Shown here: one piece after another, positions 31,859 through 43,466 of the stretch
How the letters are laid out: the number at the start of each line of letters is the position of its first letter
How positions within the stretch are numbered: position 1 is the first letter of the stretch
NCBI RefSeq assembly: GCF_010183535.1
Contig: NC_071332.1
Location: 5,394,001-5,458,000, forward strand
Length of the DNA: 64,000 nt
Direction of reading: 5' to 3'
Origin: Caenorhabditis remanei
Taxonomy: Eukaryota; Nematoda; Chromadorea; Rhabditida; Rhabditidae
Notes under the pieces: generated by a model
What the model saw: the letters and a program-made list of their open reading frames with translations, nothing else
What the model was told of the DNA's origin: nothing
Database searches by the model: none
Program-made: the position numbers and the translations under genes

Positions 31859-34252
31859 ACGTTAGTCATCAAAATTGTTGTCTCTGATAAAAGTAATCTT
31901 CTACTTTTTACCGTTGGTCAAAGACCTCAAGATCCCAGGTCATGACTCAACCCAGGCATCACCACCATTTAATCTTCTTTTCACACCCGAAAAAAGTTCT
32001 TTCCGAAATAGTTTCATGACGTCGTTTGGTTTCGTTAAGAAATGTTTCATCTCCGATCATTCCGGCTTTTGTTCATCATTCTCTCGTTTTTTCCTTCTTT
32101 ATTTCCTTGAATCGTTCCCAGAGCATTCATGTTCCAGCCCCCTTGAGAAAAGTCAAAAAGAGCAATTAATCAAAGAGGAGTCCTTGTTGTCAAAACGAGC
32201 CCAAAGTTTGAGTCGACATTTCAGATTTTTCCTTTTTTTCTTTTTCTTCTTTTCGATCTGAAATATTTATTCATTTTTTCACTTTTCACGTTTGAATTCT
32301 AAATGAGTCCGTTAGCTTCTTCCCTCTAGAATTCTAGAATTGATAAGCTGCAGGAAGTGTGGGAGAGGTATGATATCTTCTTATATGGCTAAGAAATCTG
32401 TATTATCATTATTATTTCTGTGGCTTTTTAATAAAAACAAAAAGGATGTTCCACTTCTTTATTGTTTTACTACCGGAAACCTTATGACTAACTATTAATA
32501 TTAATATTCTGATCACAAATCATTAATCTTTGGCTATCATCGCTGATGAGTATACTGTTAGTAATGTGTAAGATCTCATGAAAGTTCAACAATTAAAAAA
32601 AGTACTTTCCCCGAAAAAAGAACTAGAGAAACAAAAAGGTGATGTAATTAGCGGACGGGGGATGTCTGTCCCGGAAATTAGACACGCACATAAATTACAT
32701 ATGTAGCTATCTATCTGAAAATTTGTCTAGAAGGTTATTATGACACATTTTTCCTGATCCTAATATTAAGAAGCCTAGGTAGATATTAATTTTCGGTTTG
32801 TTTTGTACTGTATAATTGAAAATTGGGGTTTCATAAGAAGGTGTCTCATACGGACAAGATTTTCAGTGGTCGTAAGCCTAAGGTTTGGATCGGAATGCTT
32901 GAAATATAGGATCCACAAATTCTATGTAGACTGTTGAGTTCCAAAAAGGTTCCAAGTCACAAACTCCACTTTCAAGATCACTCACAAGATCATGTCCCTC
33001 TCTAACCCAATAAAACCCTGAAAATTCTGAAAATCTTATTTCCGGGAATGTCAAAAATATTTAATTATTATTCTGAAACTTTTTGTTCAGAATTTTGTTC
33101 AATTCTATATAATTTAATACAACTCTGCTTCCAAGTAAACATTCCTCTAATGATATCAGAGAGAAAAAAGGAAATTACAGAGCAAAAAAGTGAGTAAGAA
33201 GATAATAGGTCGAAATTTACTTCCCCCCATATTTGGCAGATCGCATGACTTGTTGGCAGATGTAAATATAATTGTTGTTTTTGTCTTTCTTATATGTTCA
33301 AATCTGCAAATGTTGTCTAGGTTTGTTTTGTAGGCAAAGTTCATTTTTTGGATGGAATTGGGTATTTTGTAACTTTTGAGAAAAATCAAACTTGCCACGG
33401 GCCGGGCTGGGCCGAAATCGGAACTTTCCTCAGCCCAGCCCGTCGGCCCGGGGTTTGAAATTCAAAAATTTTTGAACTGAATTTTGAACGAAATTTTGAA
33501 TTTTTTTGTCAACTTTTTTTTTACTAAACTTTAGAATTCAGTCAAAAGCTAGTTATGCATCAAGAAATTGGAACTTTTTGGTGTAAAAGAAAAATTAAAA
33601 GTTTTAAGATTTGCTCAAAAATAGGAACCTTTTCTTGAAGCTAGGCTGAGCCAAAATTCAAATTTGGGAAAAGTGTATAATGAGAATCTGAAAATAAAAG
33701 CCATCCAAAGTGTCATGATATCGGAGGCAAAGCAAGGTTGGGCATTAAAAACCACTTTTTTCACGAGCCCTCTTGTTCTTGAAGCCCGCAACGTGATTGA
33801 TACGAAAACGAGCTTCGTACCTGTTCGTCTATCGGTCGGAAAACTTTTTGGGATACCGATCTCCACAAATTCCTACAAAAAATCCTCATAAAACCACAGT
33901 ACCTTCCCACTTTTTCATTTTTTTTTCCATCTGAAACCTTGTCTTCTAACCAATCTCTTAATTCACTTGACATCCTCGTCCAAACATAAAAATCTACCAT
34001 ATCCATTTCCAATCTCCCTCCGAAAAAGATTATTTTAATTCGACTAATGGCATCACTCAAAAAACTCTTCCTCTTTCTCCAAGCTCTCTTGTTCCCTCTC
34101 CCCTTACGCCCCGCCCCTTTTTTCTTTTCTCTTTTTCTTGAAGACGTGAAGCTCAGTTTCTCAATGAAGATCGTCCACATTTCTTCTTCTCCTTTTCTTC
34201 ATTTCATCATTGTTTCTGATAATACTTCCGAATCCTCTGATTTCAGAATAAA
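31859..34252. other. Upstream region of the GPCR gene
   Basis: No gene supported. It contains a GC-rich imperfect palindrome at about 33398-33451 (GGGCCGGGCTGGGCC / GGCTGGGCC-type inverse) and long pyrimidine-rich tracts before 34253. This is the likely promoter region of the plus-strand GPCR. Confidence 0.45.
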
Positions 34253-37200
34253 ATGGAGTACGACTATCAGATAGCTGAAGGAGAACTCCCTGCACAACCT
34301 AACTGCAGTTACTACGGAACAGATGATGTAATAGGGAAAATGTTCTTGATCGGTCTATTCGCCAACCTGATCGCTGTCACCTCTATCGTTTTCAACACAT
34401 TCTACACGATCGTCTTCATTCGGAATCCTTCGTTAAGGTGGGTGTTGATGTGAGAGGAGGAGGAGAGGGGTGTCTTATTATTCTAGGGTTTTTTATAGCT
34501 ATTTTTATTGGCAAAAGAAGCTGAAAATAATAAATAGGGCGTGTAAATATTACCAATGGAAAGGTTGTCACAGGGACATATTTTGTCTCATCGTACCAAA
34601 TTTAAATCCGTCGTAAAGTGCAAACTTCTCTTGATGCTTTTGAGGTACAGAGTACAAAAAAGAACGAGAAAGTAGAGAACGCAGAGAAGTCAGACACTCT
34701 AGCTTCTCTGCGTCTCGCTAATTGTACAGTACCGTATCCTTGAAGGTGTGTACCTCAAAACCTGTAAGATCTACCAAAAAGTGGTCAATTACAAAAATGT
34801 AGATCCATAATACTTTGAGTTTTGAGATCAGGCATGCCTTAAGATCTGATTTGTTGAAAGATCTGGCGTGCCTTGGACGCGTTTCTAGGGCACAAAATGT
34901 CCATAGTTGAGTCTGAGACGCCTTTGACGCGTTCTCAAAACTCAAATCACAAAAATTTAAATCAGGGTGCAAAAGCTCTAGAACCTGTTATTCTGAATTC
35001 CAGCTCAACATATAGCTCACCAGGTCACAAAACTCCTTCTCTAAATGATCATAAACCATTCCTATCCTTTATAATCCCCCACTATCATATCATCAACATA
35101 TCCCATTTTCAGACGTAGCGGTGTATTCTACTTTGGCGTCATCGCCGTCATTGACATCATCATGGGCATCAATTATATCGCTGTTATGGTTGTTCCAGTA
35201 AGTATCCCCTCCCACATTTTAGTCATCTATTGAGTTAGTTCTTTTTTTTGTCTAAAGCTGCTTATATTATCGCCTAATGAAATCTCTGCAAAATAGTCAT
35301 GGGTGCTGAAAGAGCGAGCTGAAGAGGTGTTGCGTTTCGCACTAGTAATCGGAGAAGTCGGGTGGGGAAAAGTCTGAAAGTAAGAAAAGTTCTGAAATTG
35401 GATCCACTCATTGAAGATGATGAGCTTCCTGGATATATCATATTTCTCTTTCTGAAACCGAATTATGGTTGAAGTTTTCATCTTCGGGGAAGGGAGACTA
35501 ACTTTATTTCGTTAATTCCGAGACCAATCACTAACCACTTTGCAAACACGAAGCACTTAGCTGCCTCTTTTCTAAAAGCCAGTCACTATGTGCACTTCCT
35601 CCGGATATGGACCCGAAACTCGGCTGGGAGGTACGGGTACTTTTGAAAACGGGAGTAGGGTGAGAGATTTGAATTGAAATGGGTCAGAGATTGAGAGAAA
35701 ACAATAAGGAAGGTAGACGGAAGACAATAGATAATTGTTGAAGTTTTCGAGAAGAGTTGAGTAGGCGTGGAAGGAAAAAACTTTTCAAAAAAGGGCACTT
35801 TAAAAAAAAGAAGTCAGGTGGTCAAAGGGGGGAAGAATATTGTCGGAATGGTACTGTATCAATAACAATGGGAAATCAATTTGCTAGTTAATAGGTTCAG
35901 AGAATACTGTAGACTAGGATCGAAATCTTACTAGAAACCATTTAAATACCGTCTATCAATCATTTTCGAAACAAATCTTAGCCCATGTAGTTGCTTGGAA
36001 AGTGAAGACGTGAGGATTCTGAATCTGTTTCAAGATTTTGTTGAATACCAAATCGGCCGATTTGAAACAAGATATGCGACTTTTTGTCAAATTCAATGTC
36101 TTTTTCTGAAAACCCCCACTTTTGCTGCTCTTCCGTAATTGTGAAACCACCCAAAAAGCTGTAAAAATGCCCACTGAAAACCGTTTTCAGGTCTACATGG
36201 ACTACTATTTCTACCTTCCCCTCTGGCACGTCTTCCTCTCCTACTTTCGAATCGTGATGACTGAATCCAACTGTGCCATGTTCGCCTCGATGCTGATGAT
36301 CGTGTTGGCAACGACAGAACGGTTTTTGAAGACATTCGACGGGAAAACTATATCAGTTTGTCGGAAGTTTCTAGAGAGAAATCGGTATGGAGTCAGTGCG
36401 TTCTGTATCTTTTTGGCTTGCGCTTACAAATATGTCATTTATTACGAGCTTGACGTGGAACATCACCCGCATTGCACGGAATTCCAGTTAGTTTCTACAG
36501 CTCATCAGAACTATTCTTCAATACTTCGCTTTCAGAGAATACGAAATAATCCCTGGCCCTTATGCAATGGACCCCAACTATCGTTTCTATTTCATGTTTC
36601 TCCTCCGTAACACTCTCGATCGAATCCTTCCGTTTCTTGTTCTTCTCACGATGAATGTGTTGATTGTGAAGGCGTTGAAAGAGGACGAGAGACTAAAACT
36701 GCAAAAAGAATCGGTCGTGAGTAATGGGAAGACGGTGAACTTGAAATCGCATCGACGGAATGTGAAAGACGCGACAAGGGCATTGATCAGTCTCGTCTCC
36801 ATCTATCTTTTGTCGCAATCTCTTCAGGTATTTTTTGGGAATTTTTGAAAGAAAAGAGACTAAAACGTACATTTTCAGGTCTTTCTGACTGTCTGGGAGA
36901 CCATCAATCGATCAAGTCTTGAGGATGGCTTCCCAACAATGTACTCGTATCTCAATGATATCGTTTCGATTTTCACTTTGTTGGCAAGGTTTGTAAAACT
37001 GAAATTTACTAACCTTCTGACATGAATCATTTCAGTTGTCTCCGCTTCCCAATTTACTTTTGCTGCAATCGCTTAATTCACACTGCTTCAATCGATACTC
37101 TTCATGGAATGAGAATCACTTGTTTCATGGGAAACTCCAAAAAACCACAGGAATACTCACCGATTCATGGTATTCCGAATTCTTTGGAGTGTGGTGGAGC

Positions 37201-37297
37201 AGTGGATGGGGGATCGAAGACGTCGTTGAGCTCACCGGAAAGCATTTCCAAACCATCGGCTGTTTATGATGAGAAACTTCAGGAGTGGAGATTATAA
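34253..37297 (+). CDS. Neuropeptide-type rhodopsin-family GPCR
   Basis: Six exons (34253-34437, 35113-35197, 36191-36486, 36536-36827, 36879-36988, 37036-37297) sum to 1230 nt, 409 aa. The extracellular N terminus carries an N-linked sequon (NCS). Seven hydrophobic segments are visible: MFLIGLFANLIAVTSIVF; FYFGVIAVIDIIMGINYIAV; the TM3 region SNCAMFASMLMIVLATTERF with ERF as the DRY-equivalent; FCIFLACAYKYVIYYEL; MFLLRNTLDRILPFLVLLTM; ALISLVSIYLLSQSLQVFLT; and IVSIFTLLASCLRFPIYFCC. Cysteines in TM3 and the HPHC loop fit the usual disulphide. The long third loop is basic. The pattern resembles nematode FMRFamide-like peptide receptors, but the ligand cannot be inferred. Confidence 0.85.
34600..34945. 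repeat. Two inverted-repeat elements in GPCR intron 1
   Basis: About 34600-34800 is a palindrome with the central pair GAACGCAGAGAAG / CTTCTCTGCGTCTC. A second begins TTTGAGTTTTGAGA (about 34815) and ends with its inverse TCTCAAAACTCAAA (about 34945). Both are non-coding. Confidence 0.6.
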
Positions 37298-37501
37298 GAG
37301 ATTATAAGCGGGTTGAATAATAAGAGAAACTGGAATTGTAAAAATTGCTCTGATTTTTCTCTGTTTTTGATTACGGAATAAATTACTAGATTTGATTGAA
37401 AATTGTTTGCAAATTTGTTAGATACAGTATTAAAAAACAAGAACAACAAGAGCAACCGATAAATATACAGGATAAATATGACACGATTATCAAAAGAGAG
37501 G

Positions 37502-39781
37502 TTATAAATCACTGAGATCATCGAAATTGCGGCCGTACTTCTTACTAGGCACAAATGGTTCCCATCGTGATGCCGGATAGATATGTTTGTTCTTTTCGTA
37601 CCAACTACGAAGAACTATCTTTGCCGGATGCGACTCTCCGTAATCCAAAGCAGCGTCTTGTCGTATACGAACGTCAGAAGCCGAATCGAAGACGAAGAGT
37701 GGTCCAGTCTTTCCCATCGCTTTGGTGACAATGAAATCTTGGAATGTGTAGAAGTGTGGAATGATGAGATCCTCTTTCACGAACATCAGATTCTCGGTGG
37801 TGCACGACTTGAGCTCGGTGAATTCTTTTTTGAGTGCCTGAAAAAATAATTTTCGTTGATGAAATTACAGAACGTTTTATAATCGTGCTAATTTCGAAGT
37901 TTATAACCGGAATTTTCACAAAATAATGGTTCTTCTTCCCAAAATCGCATAGTTTCTTGTTAGCAAACCTGAAATGAGTAATTTTTACTAAAATGTTGGT
38001 GGTCAAACTGAAACCGTCAGTTTTTGAACAGTAAAAAGCGGCAGAAACGAAAAACACTGTTTCACCGAAAACCCACAGCTGGGTCTCGAAGTATTTGACA
38101 TAATAAACTAAAAACTTATGATCCAGCCTTCACATAGAGAAAAAATTCTGAGCTTAGATTCTGAGCTTAGGGCAATTGAGATGGATTTTTAACTGAAAAT
38201 TCGAAAAAGAGCAACACTAGCCAAATCCGTCTTCTCCATGAATCCGCTCAAATCGTATCGCTATTGTTAGGAATTCAAAAACTACCAAGATTCCGCAAAA
38301 AAGAATATTTAAAACGAAAAATAACTGAAATTCGCGGAAGTTTATGACGAAGTTCCTATTTCGATACGAAATTATATAAGAAATGTAACTCGATTAGCAA
38401 ATTTTTAATGAATTTTGGCCAAAAGCCAATTTTCGTGCAGAAAACTATCAAAATGTTTCAGATTTTAACCTGAAAATGGCATTTTTTTGAAGGATAACGG
38501 AGAAAATAAGCCCGTTTCTGATAAAATTTGTGTTTTTATCAGTTTTCATTACCAAATCCGTTTGAGATTTCTCGTTTTCTAAGAAAAGTGTACTTTAACC
38601 TGTAATTGCAGCTTTCTTTCTAACCAAAATTGAAAATTTTAAGAACTCTGAGGATCAAACAATGGCAAATCTGTCAGTTTTCTATTAAAAATGTGCCTTA
38701 TTAACCTCAATAGCTCTTGCTAAACACTGCGAAATCGTATTTCCCTTCTTAATCTTCATATTCTTCCGATGCGACGATCCATCCCAATAGGCGTACGCAA
38801 CAGTTATCTCCTCGTTCTTTTCAGTATTTTGTTTTACTCTCCACTCGGCCGCCAGTTCCTCCTTCTTTCTGGAACGAACAACATAAAAATTGATAAGATA
38901 TTTCGAATTCGTTACACACCTTCGCAAAAACTCTTCGCGCTCTTTGTCTGGTAAGAAGCTCGTGTCGACTGTCGGATCCATTCCAACTCGCTGAAATTGT
39001 ATTCTTTCAATAAACTCTCCCTTTTTATTGATTTTTCCAATACCTTTTTTGGTATGATTGGTACCGCATCTTCCTCTTCTTCCTCATCTTCGTAAGCAAA
39101 TGAGAGCACTCGTTTCTGCAATTAGAAGGCAATCGTAAGAACGTTCTAGAATCCCGCAATTGTCGGTCTGTTTGTTTTCTGTCTGCGTCTCCACCATTTT
39201 CACAACTTATCCCGACTTCTCTCGTCTGGAACCTTCTAGATCCTCGAGAATCGAGTATAAAAAGGTAGGGTAACGTGAATTCTATAGTTATTTCAACTGC
39301 CATCGCTACCAGAATCTTTCTACTCTTGCCAAGCAGAATCCACATTACCTGGGTATGTTTCGCAACGTGTTCTTCCTTCTCGCGCGCTTCTTGTGAATCT
39401 TTCGATAATGCTGATCCAGAAGATTCTCCTCTTGCTACTTGTAAATCTCTAAAAACTCATTTTTGCTTTTGAAATCTCTGAAATCTCCTGAAACCTGTTA
39501 GATATCTCATTTTTCTGTATGTTCTTCATGTCATCGAGAGAAACCAATCCATAGGTTTTCGACTTGACAGATTCCTCCATTGTCTCATAGTTGGCTGTGA
39601 ATTTGTTCGTGATTCCAACTCTACCTGTAAAAAAATCAGTTGAAAATGGGAAATTTAAAGAAAAAAACTCACATTTCTCCTTGTCTTCTTCAAGTTTTCG
39701 CAGTTGCTTCTCAATGTCTTCCTTTTCGCGTTCGCGTTTCTTTGCCAAATGAATCAATCGGCCTTCGTCAGCACGGGACAT
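37502..39781 (-). CDS. FAM50/XAP5 homologue
   Basis: Eight exons (39781-39673, 39624-39495, 39448-39349, 39115-39044, 38990-38920, 38868-38706, 37837-37502 with phases that close) encode a nuclear XAP5-domain protein, a spliceosome-associated factor in other animals (family knowledge). The N terminus is the charged coiled part [29 protein letters not shown] segment follows, then an acidic run ([12 protein letters not shown]) and [16 protein letters not shown]. The XAP5 core is next: [51 protein letters not shown], and the hallmark [20 protein letters not shown] near the end. It is divergent from daf-21. I recall it as C47E8.4. Note that I can list seven exon spans; the count of eight is not certain. 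Confidence 0.92.
39139..39264 (+). promoter_or_regulatory. Heat-shock-type promoter inside FAM50-homologue intron
   Basis: A perfect three-unit heat-shock element GAAcgTTCtaGAA lies at 39139-39151. A second (GAAccTTCtaGAt) lies at 39229-39241, and a TATA box TATAAAAAG at 39256-39264, all in plus orientation. Predicted initiation is near 39286. It sits in a minus-strand intron (39116-39348) of the neighbouring gene and points toward daf-21. A GTATGT splice donor follows on the plus strand at 39353. Confidence 0.6.
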
Positions 39782-40137
39782 TTTTAATACTGGAAAATTG
39801 AAAAATTAACGAAATTTTAACAGGAAAACTTTGAAAGTATAAAAATTAAGCGATTTATCTATTATCTGAAGGCGGTTTTTTTTGTAAAAACTTAGAAAAT
39901 AATTAGGTTATTTATTACGATGCAGTATTATCCAATTTTTTGCATGTATCTCTTTTAAAATCAAAAAATTAGAGCCAAAATTCAAAATAAAAATTATTTT
40001 CTGACGGCCGTGGTATGGCGACGCAAAACCTCGGCCACCACCTAATTCGCGCCCCGCCGCTAAAAATTCTTCGAGAATTTTCGTTCGAAAAGGACATTTT
40101 CGCAAACAACCAATCATTGCGCTTGGCTCCGCCTCCC

Positions 40138-40150
40138 TTCTAGAACATTC
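40138..40150 (+). promoter_or_regulatory. daf-21 proximal heat-shock element
   Basis: TTCtaGAAcaTTC is a perfect nTTCnnGAAnnTTCn HSF-binding array. A CCAAT box lies 25 bp upstream (about 40110-40114) and an AAAATATATC TATA-like sequence about 12 bp downstream. This fits the proximal promoter of daf-21, whose leader would start near 40190. The leader may contain an intron, since a GTTGTT donor-like site follows ATCGCAG at about 40217 and an acceptor ends at 40485. Confidence 0.7.
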
Positions 40151-40489
40151 CGCCTCGCATTCAAAATATATCGAAACGGCGACGGTCAGTTCCATACCTG
40201 AGCTCCGATTATCGCAGGTTGTTCTTATTTTCGCTCTAGAAATTTCCATTTTCGCTATTTTTTTGCGCTTTCTCTTGTTTTTAAGACTTTCTTTCTTATT
40301 TTTGTGCAGCAAAGTCTGAAGTTTAGGCTGAAATTTTTTGTAAATCAAAATTTTCAAAAAAAATAAACCCCGTAATATTTAGATTTCGAATAACCGAACA
40401 ATAGTTTGTCTTCATGTTTTCATCCTACTCGTTGCCTTATATCTTTCTCTTATCTGACATTTCATTTAAACATCTCAATTTACAGAACC

Positions 40490-42752
40490 ATGTCCGAGAA
40501 CGCCGAAACGTTCGCATTCCAGGCTGAGATCGCTCAGTTGATGAGCTTGATCATCAACACCTTCTACAGCAACAAGGAAATCTACTTGCGTGAATTGATC
40601 TCAAACGCTTCTGATGCTCTCGACAAGATCCGTTATCAGGTTGGTGTTTTTGAATTTAAAAGTTTCAACATTTTATTTAATTAATTTCAGGCCCTTACCG
40701 AGCCATCCGAGCTCGACACCGGAAAGGAGCTCTTCATCAAGATCACTCCAAACAAGGAGGAGAAGACCCTCACCATCATGGATACCGGAATCGGTATGAC
40801 CAAGGCCGACTTGGTCAACAACCTCGGAACCATCGCCAAGTCAGGAACCAAGGCATTCATGGAGGCTCTTCAAGCCGGAGCTGACATCTCCATGATTGGA
40901 CAATTCGGAGTCGGATTCTACTCTGCATTCCTTGTCGCCGATAAGGTTGTCGTCACCTCCAAGAACAACGATGATGAGAGCTACCAGTGGGAATCTTCCG
41001 CTGGAGGTTCATTCGTCGTTCGTCCATACAACGACCCAGAGCTCACTCGTGGTACCAAGATCACCATGTACATCAAGGAAGATCAAATCGACTTTCTCGA
41101 GGAGCGCAAGATCAAGGAGATCGTGAAGAAGCACTCGCAATTCATCGGATATCCAATCAAGCTTGTGGTTGAGAAGGAGCGTGAGAAGGAAGTCGAGGAC
41201 GAGGAGGCCGTCGAGGCTAAGAACGAGGAGAAGAAGGAAGGAGAGGTTGAGAACGTCGAAGATGATGCCGAGAAGAAGAAGACCAAGAAGATCAAAGAGA
41301 AGTACTTCGAGGACGAAGAGCTCAATAAGACGAAGCCAATCTGGACCAGAAACCCAGACGATATCTCCAACGAGGAGTACGCTGAGTTCTACAAGGTAAA
41401 TTTTTGCTCTAAAACTTTTCAAGTCACTAATTTCTGTAATTTCAGAGCTTGTCCAATGACTGGGAGGATCATCTCGCCGTCAAGCACTTCTCAGTTGAGG
41501 GACAACTTGAGTTCCGTGCTCTTCTCTTCGCACCACAAAGAGCTCCATTCGATCTCTTCGAGAACAAGAAGAGCAAGAACTCTATCAAGCTCTACGTTCG
41601 TCGTGTCTTCATCATGGAGAACTGCGAAGAGCTCATGCCAGAGTACCTCAACTTCATCAGAGGAGTCGTCGATTCTGAGGATCTTCCACTCAACATCTCC
41701 CGTGAAATGCTCCAACAATCCAAGATCTTGAAGGTTATCCGCAAGAATCTTGTCAAGAAGTGCATGGAGCTCTTCGACGAGATCGCTGAGGACAAGGACA
41801 ACTTCAAGAAGTTCTACGAGCAATTCGGAAAGAACCTGAAACTTGGAATCCACGAGGACTCAACCAACCGCAAGAAGCTCTCCGAGTTCCTTCGCTACTC
41901 CACATCGGCTGGAGAGGAGCCAACTTCCCTCAAGGAGTATGTGTCCCGCATGAAGGAGAACCAGACCCAGATCTACTACATCACTGGAGAATCCAAGGAG
42001 GTCGTTGCCGCTTCAGCTTTCGTTGAACGCGTCAAGAGCCGCGGATTTGAAGTTCTCTACATGTGTGACCCAATTGATGAGTACTGCGTCCAGCAGCTCA
42101 AGGAGTACGACGGCAAGAAGCTCGTCTCTGTCACTAAGGAAGGACTCGAGCTCCCAGAGACTGAGGAGGAGAAGAAGAAGTTCGAAGAGGACAAGGTCGC
42201 CTACGAGAACCTTTGCAAGGTCATCAAGGACATCTTGGAGAAGAAGATCGAGAAGGTCGCCGTCTCCAACCGTCTTGTCTCTTCACCATGCTGCATCGTT
42301 ACATCCGAATACGGATGGTCCGCCAACATGGAACGTATCATGAAGGCTCAAGCTCTTCGTGATTCTTCCACAATGGGATACATGGCTGCCAAGAAGCATC
42401 TTGAGATCAACCCAGACCACGCTATCATGAAGTAAGTTTGAATAATTTCTGGCCTTATAACATTCTAACTTGTTCTTTTTTCAGGACCCTCCGTGAACGT
42501 GTTGAGACTGACAAGAACGACAAGACCGTCAAGGACTTGGTTGTTCTTCTCTTCGAGACTGCCCTTCTTTCATCCGGATTCTCCCTCGAGGAGCCACAAT
42601 CTCACGCATCCCGTATCTACAGAATGATCAAGCTTGGTCTCGATATCGGAGATGATGACATCGAGGAGTCTGCTGTTCCAACCTCGTGCACAGCCGAGGC
42701 CAAGATTGAAGGAGCTGAAGAGGATGCTTCCCGTATGGAGGAGGTCGACTAA
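40490..42752 (+). CDS. daf-21: Cytosolic Hsp90 chaperone DAF-21
   Basis: Four exons (40490-40639, 40691-41395, 41446-42431, 42485-42752) give 2109 nt, 702 aa, the expected Hsp90 length. The GHKL ATPase domain shows the signature [26 protein letters not shown], and [14 protein letters not shown] with GQFG. A highly charged linker ([20 protein letters not shown]) leads to the middle domain, which has LNISREMLQ with the catalytic-loop Arg. The dimerisation domain ends in the MEEVD tail that binds TPR co-chaperones, which marks it as cytosolic. It chaperones kinases and nuclear receptors; in C. elegans it acts in dauer and chemosensory signalling. Codon use is strongly biased to C-ending codons (high expression). 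An acceptor lies 4 nt before the ATG. Confidence 0.99.
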
Positions 42753-42964
42753 ATACCATTCTAAATTATCATTTGTTACGAGATGATCTCCCTGAAGCCC
42801 CCTCTACAGTTTTATTCATTGTTTCCTGTCTATCGAACCCAAAAAAATAAATCCCCTTAATTTAATACAAATCCGTGTACTGTTATTGTTTTACGTGAAC
42901 TCGAGAGAGTTGATTTTCAGGGAAAATTTCAGAAAGAAGTTAGTTCTTACAATCGACAGCGAAT

Positions 42965-43243
42965 ATGATCACAATCTTTTTCGAGCTTGTATGCTTTTTC
43001 ATTTTTGCGGCGACTATGGTAATGTGTCTTCTTCCCGAACCGGTTAGTTGTTCTCCAGTGGGACTTCGATAGCTGTTTCCACTTCAGGAAAAACCGTATC
43101 ATCCTCGTGCGAGGCCTCCATTCAACCAGACGATATGGGAACCGGCTCGTGAGACATTCGAGAAGCACCACTTAAGCCAACGTTGGATGAAACCATCGAA
43201 GCCTTCTGCTCGTGCTCCAATCCCACCAATCCACGCAGTCTAA
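42965..43243 (+). CDS. 77-aa anchored or secreted protein downstream of daf-21
   Basis: Two exons (42965-43042, 43088-43243) sum to 234 nt. The N terminus is a hydrophobic leader or anchor (MITIFFELVCFFIFAATMVM). It is followed by a basic, Pro-rich tail (EKPYHPRARPPFNQTIWEPA, ending RAPIPPIHAV). AATAAA is at 43270-43275. The gap from the daf-21 poly(A) signal (42846-42851) to an acceptor at about 42920 is under 80 bp, compatible with an SL2-spliced second operon gene. Neither exon is long enough to stand out in an ORF scan. Family not recognised. Confidence 0.65.
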
Positions 43244-43466
43244 TCCCCAATTTTCTTCGTTTGGAATATAATAAATATTCTCTCGACCACCATCTGTCCC
43301 GCCTTTACTCTGAATCCGCTTTCTTCCGTACGCTCTCGCACGCAAATCCGTTGATGCATGCCCAAATAGGCATCCGTTACCATGCCAACTCATCGACGCT
43401 TGAGCTGGCTCACACCTGCTCAGTATTCTAGTCGTTCTCGCTCTTTCTCTTTGACTAGTATTAATT

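Noticed and set aside
39908..40357. 149-codon minus-strand frame over the daf-21 promoter
   Set aside because: It overlaps the CCAAT box, heat-shock element and leader of daf-21, and has no family resemblance.
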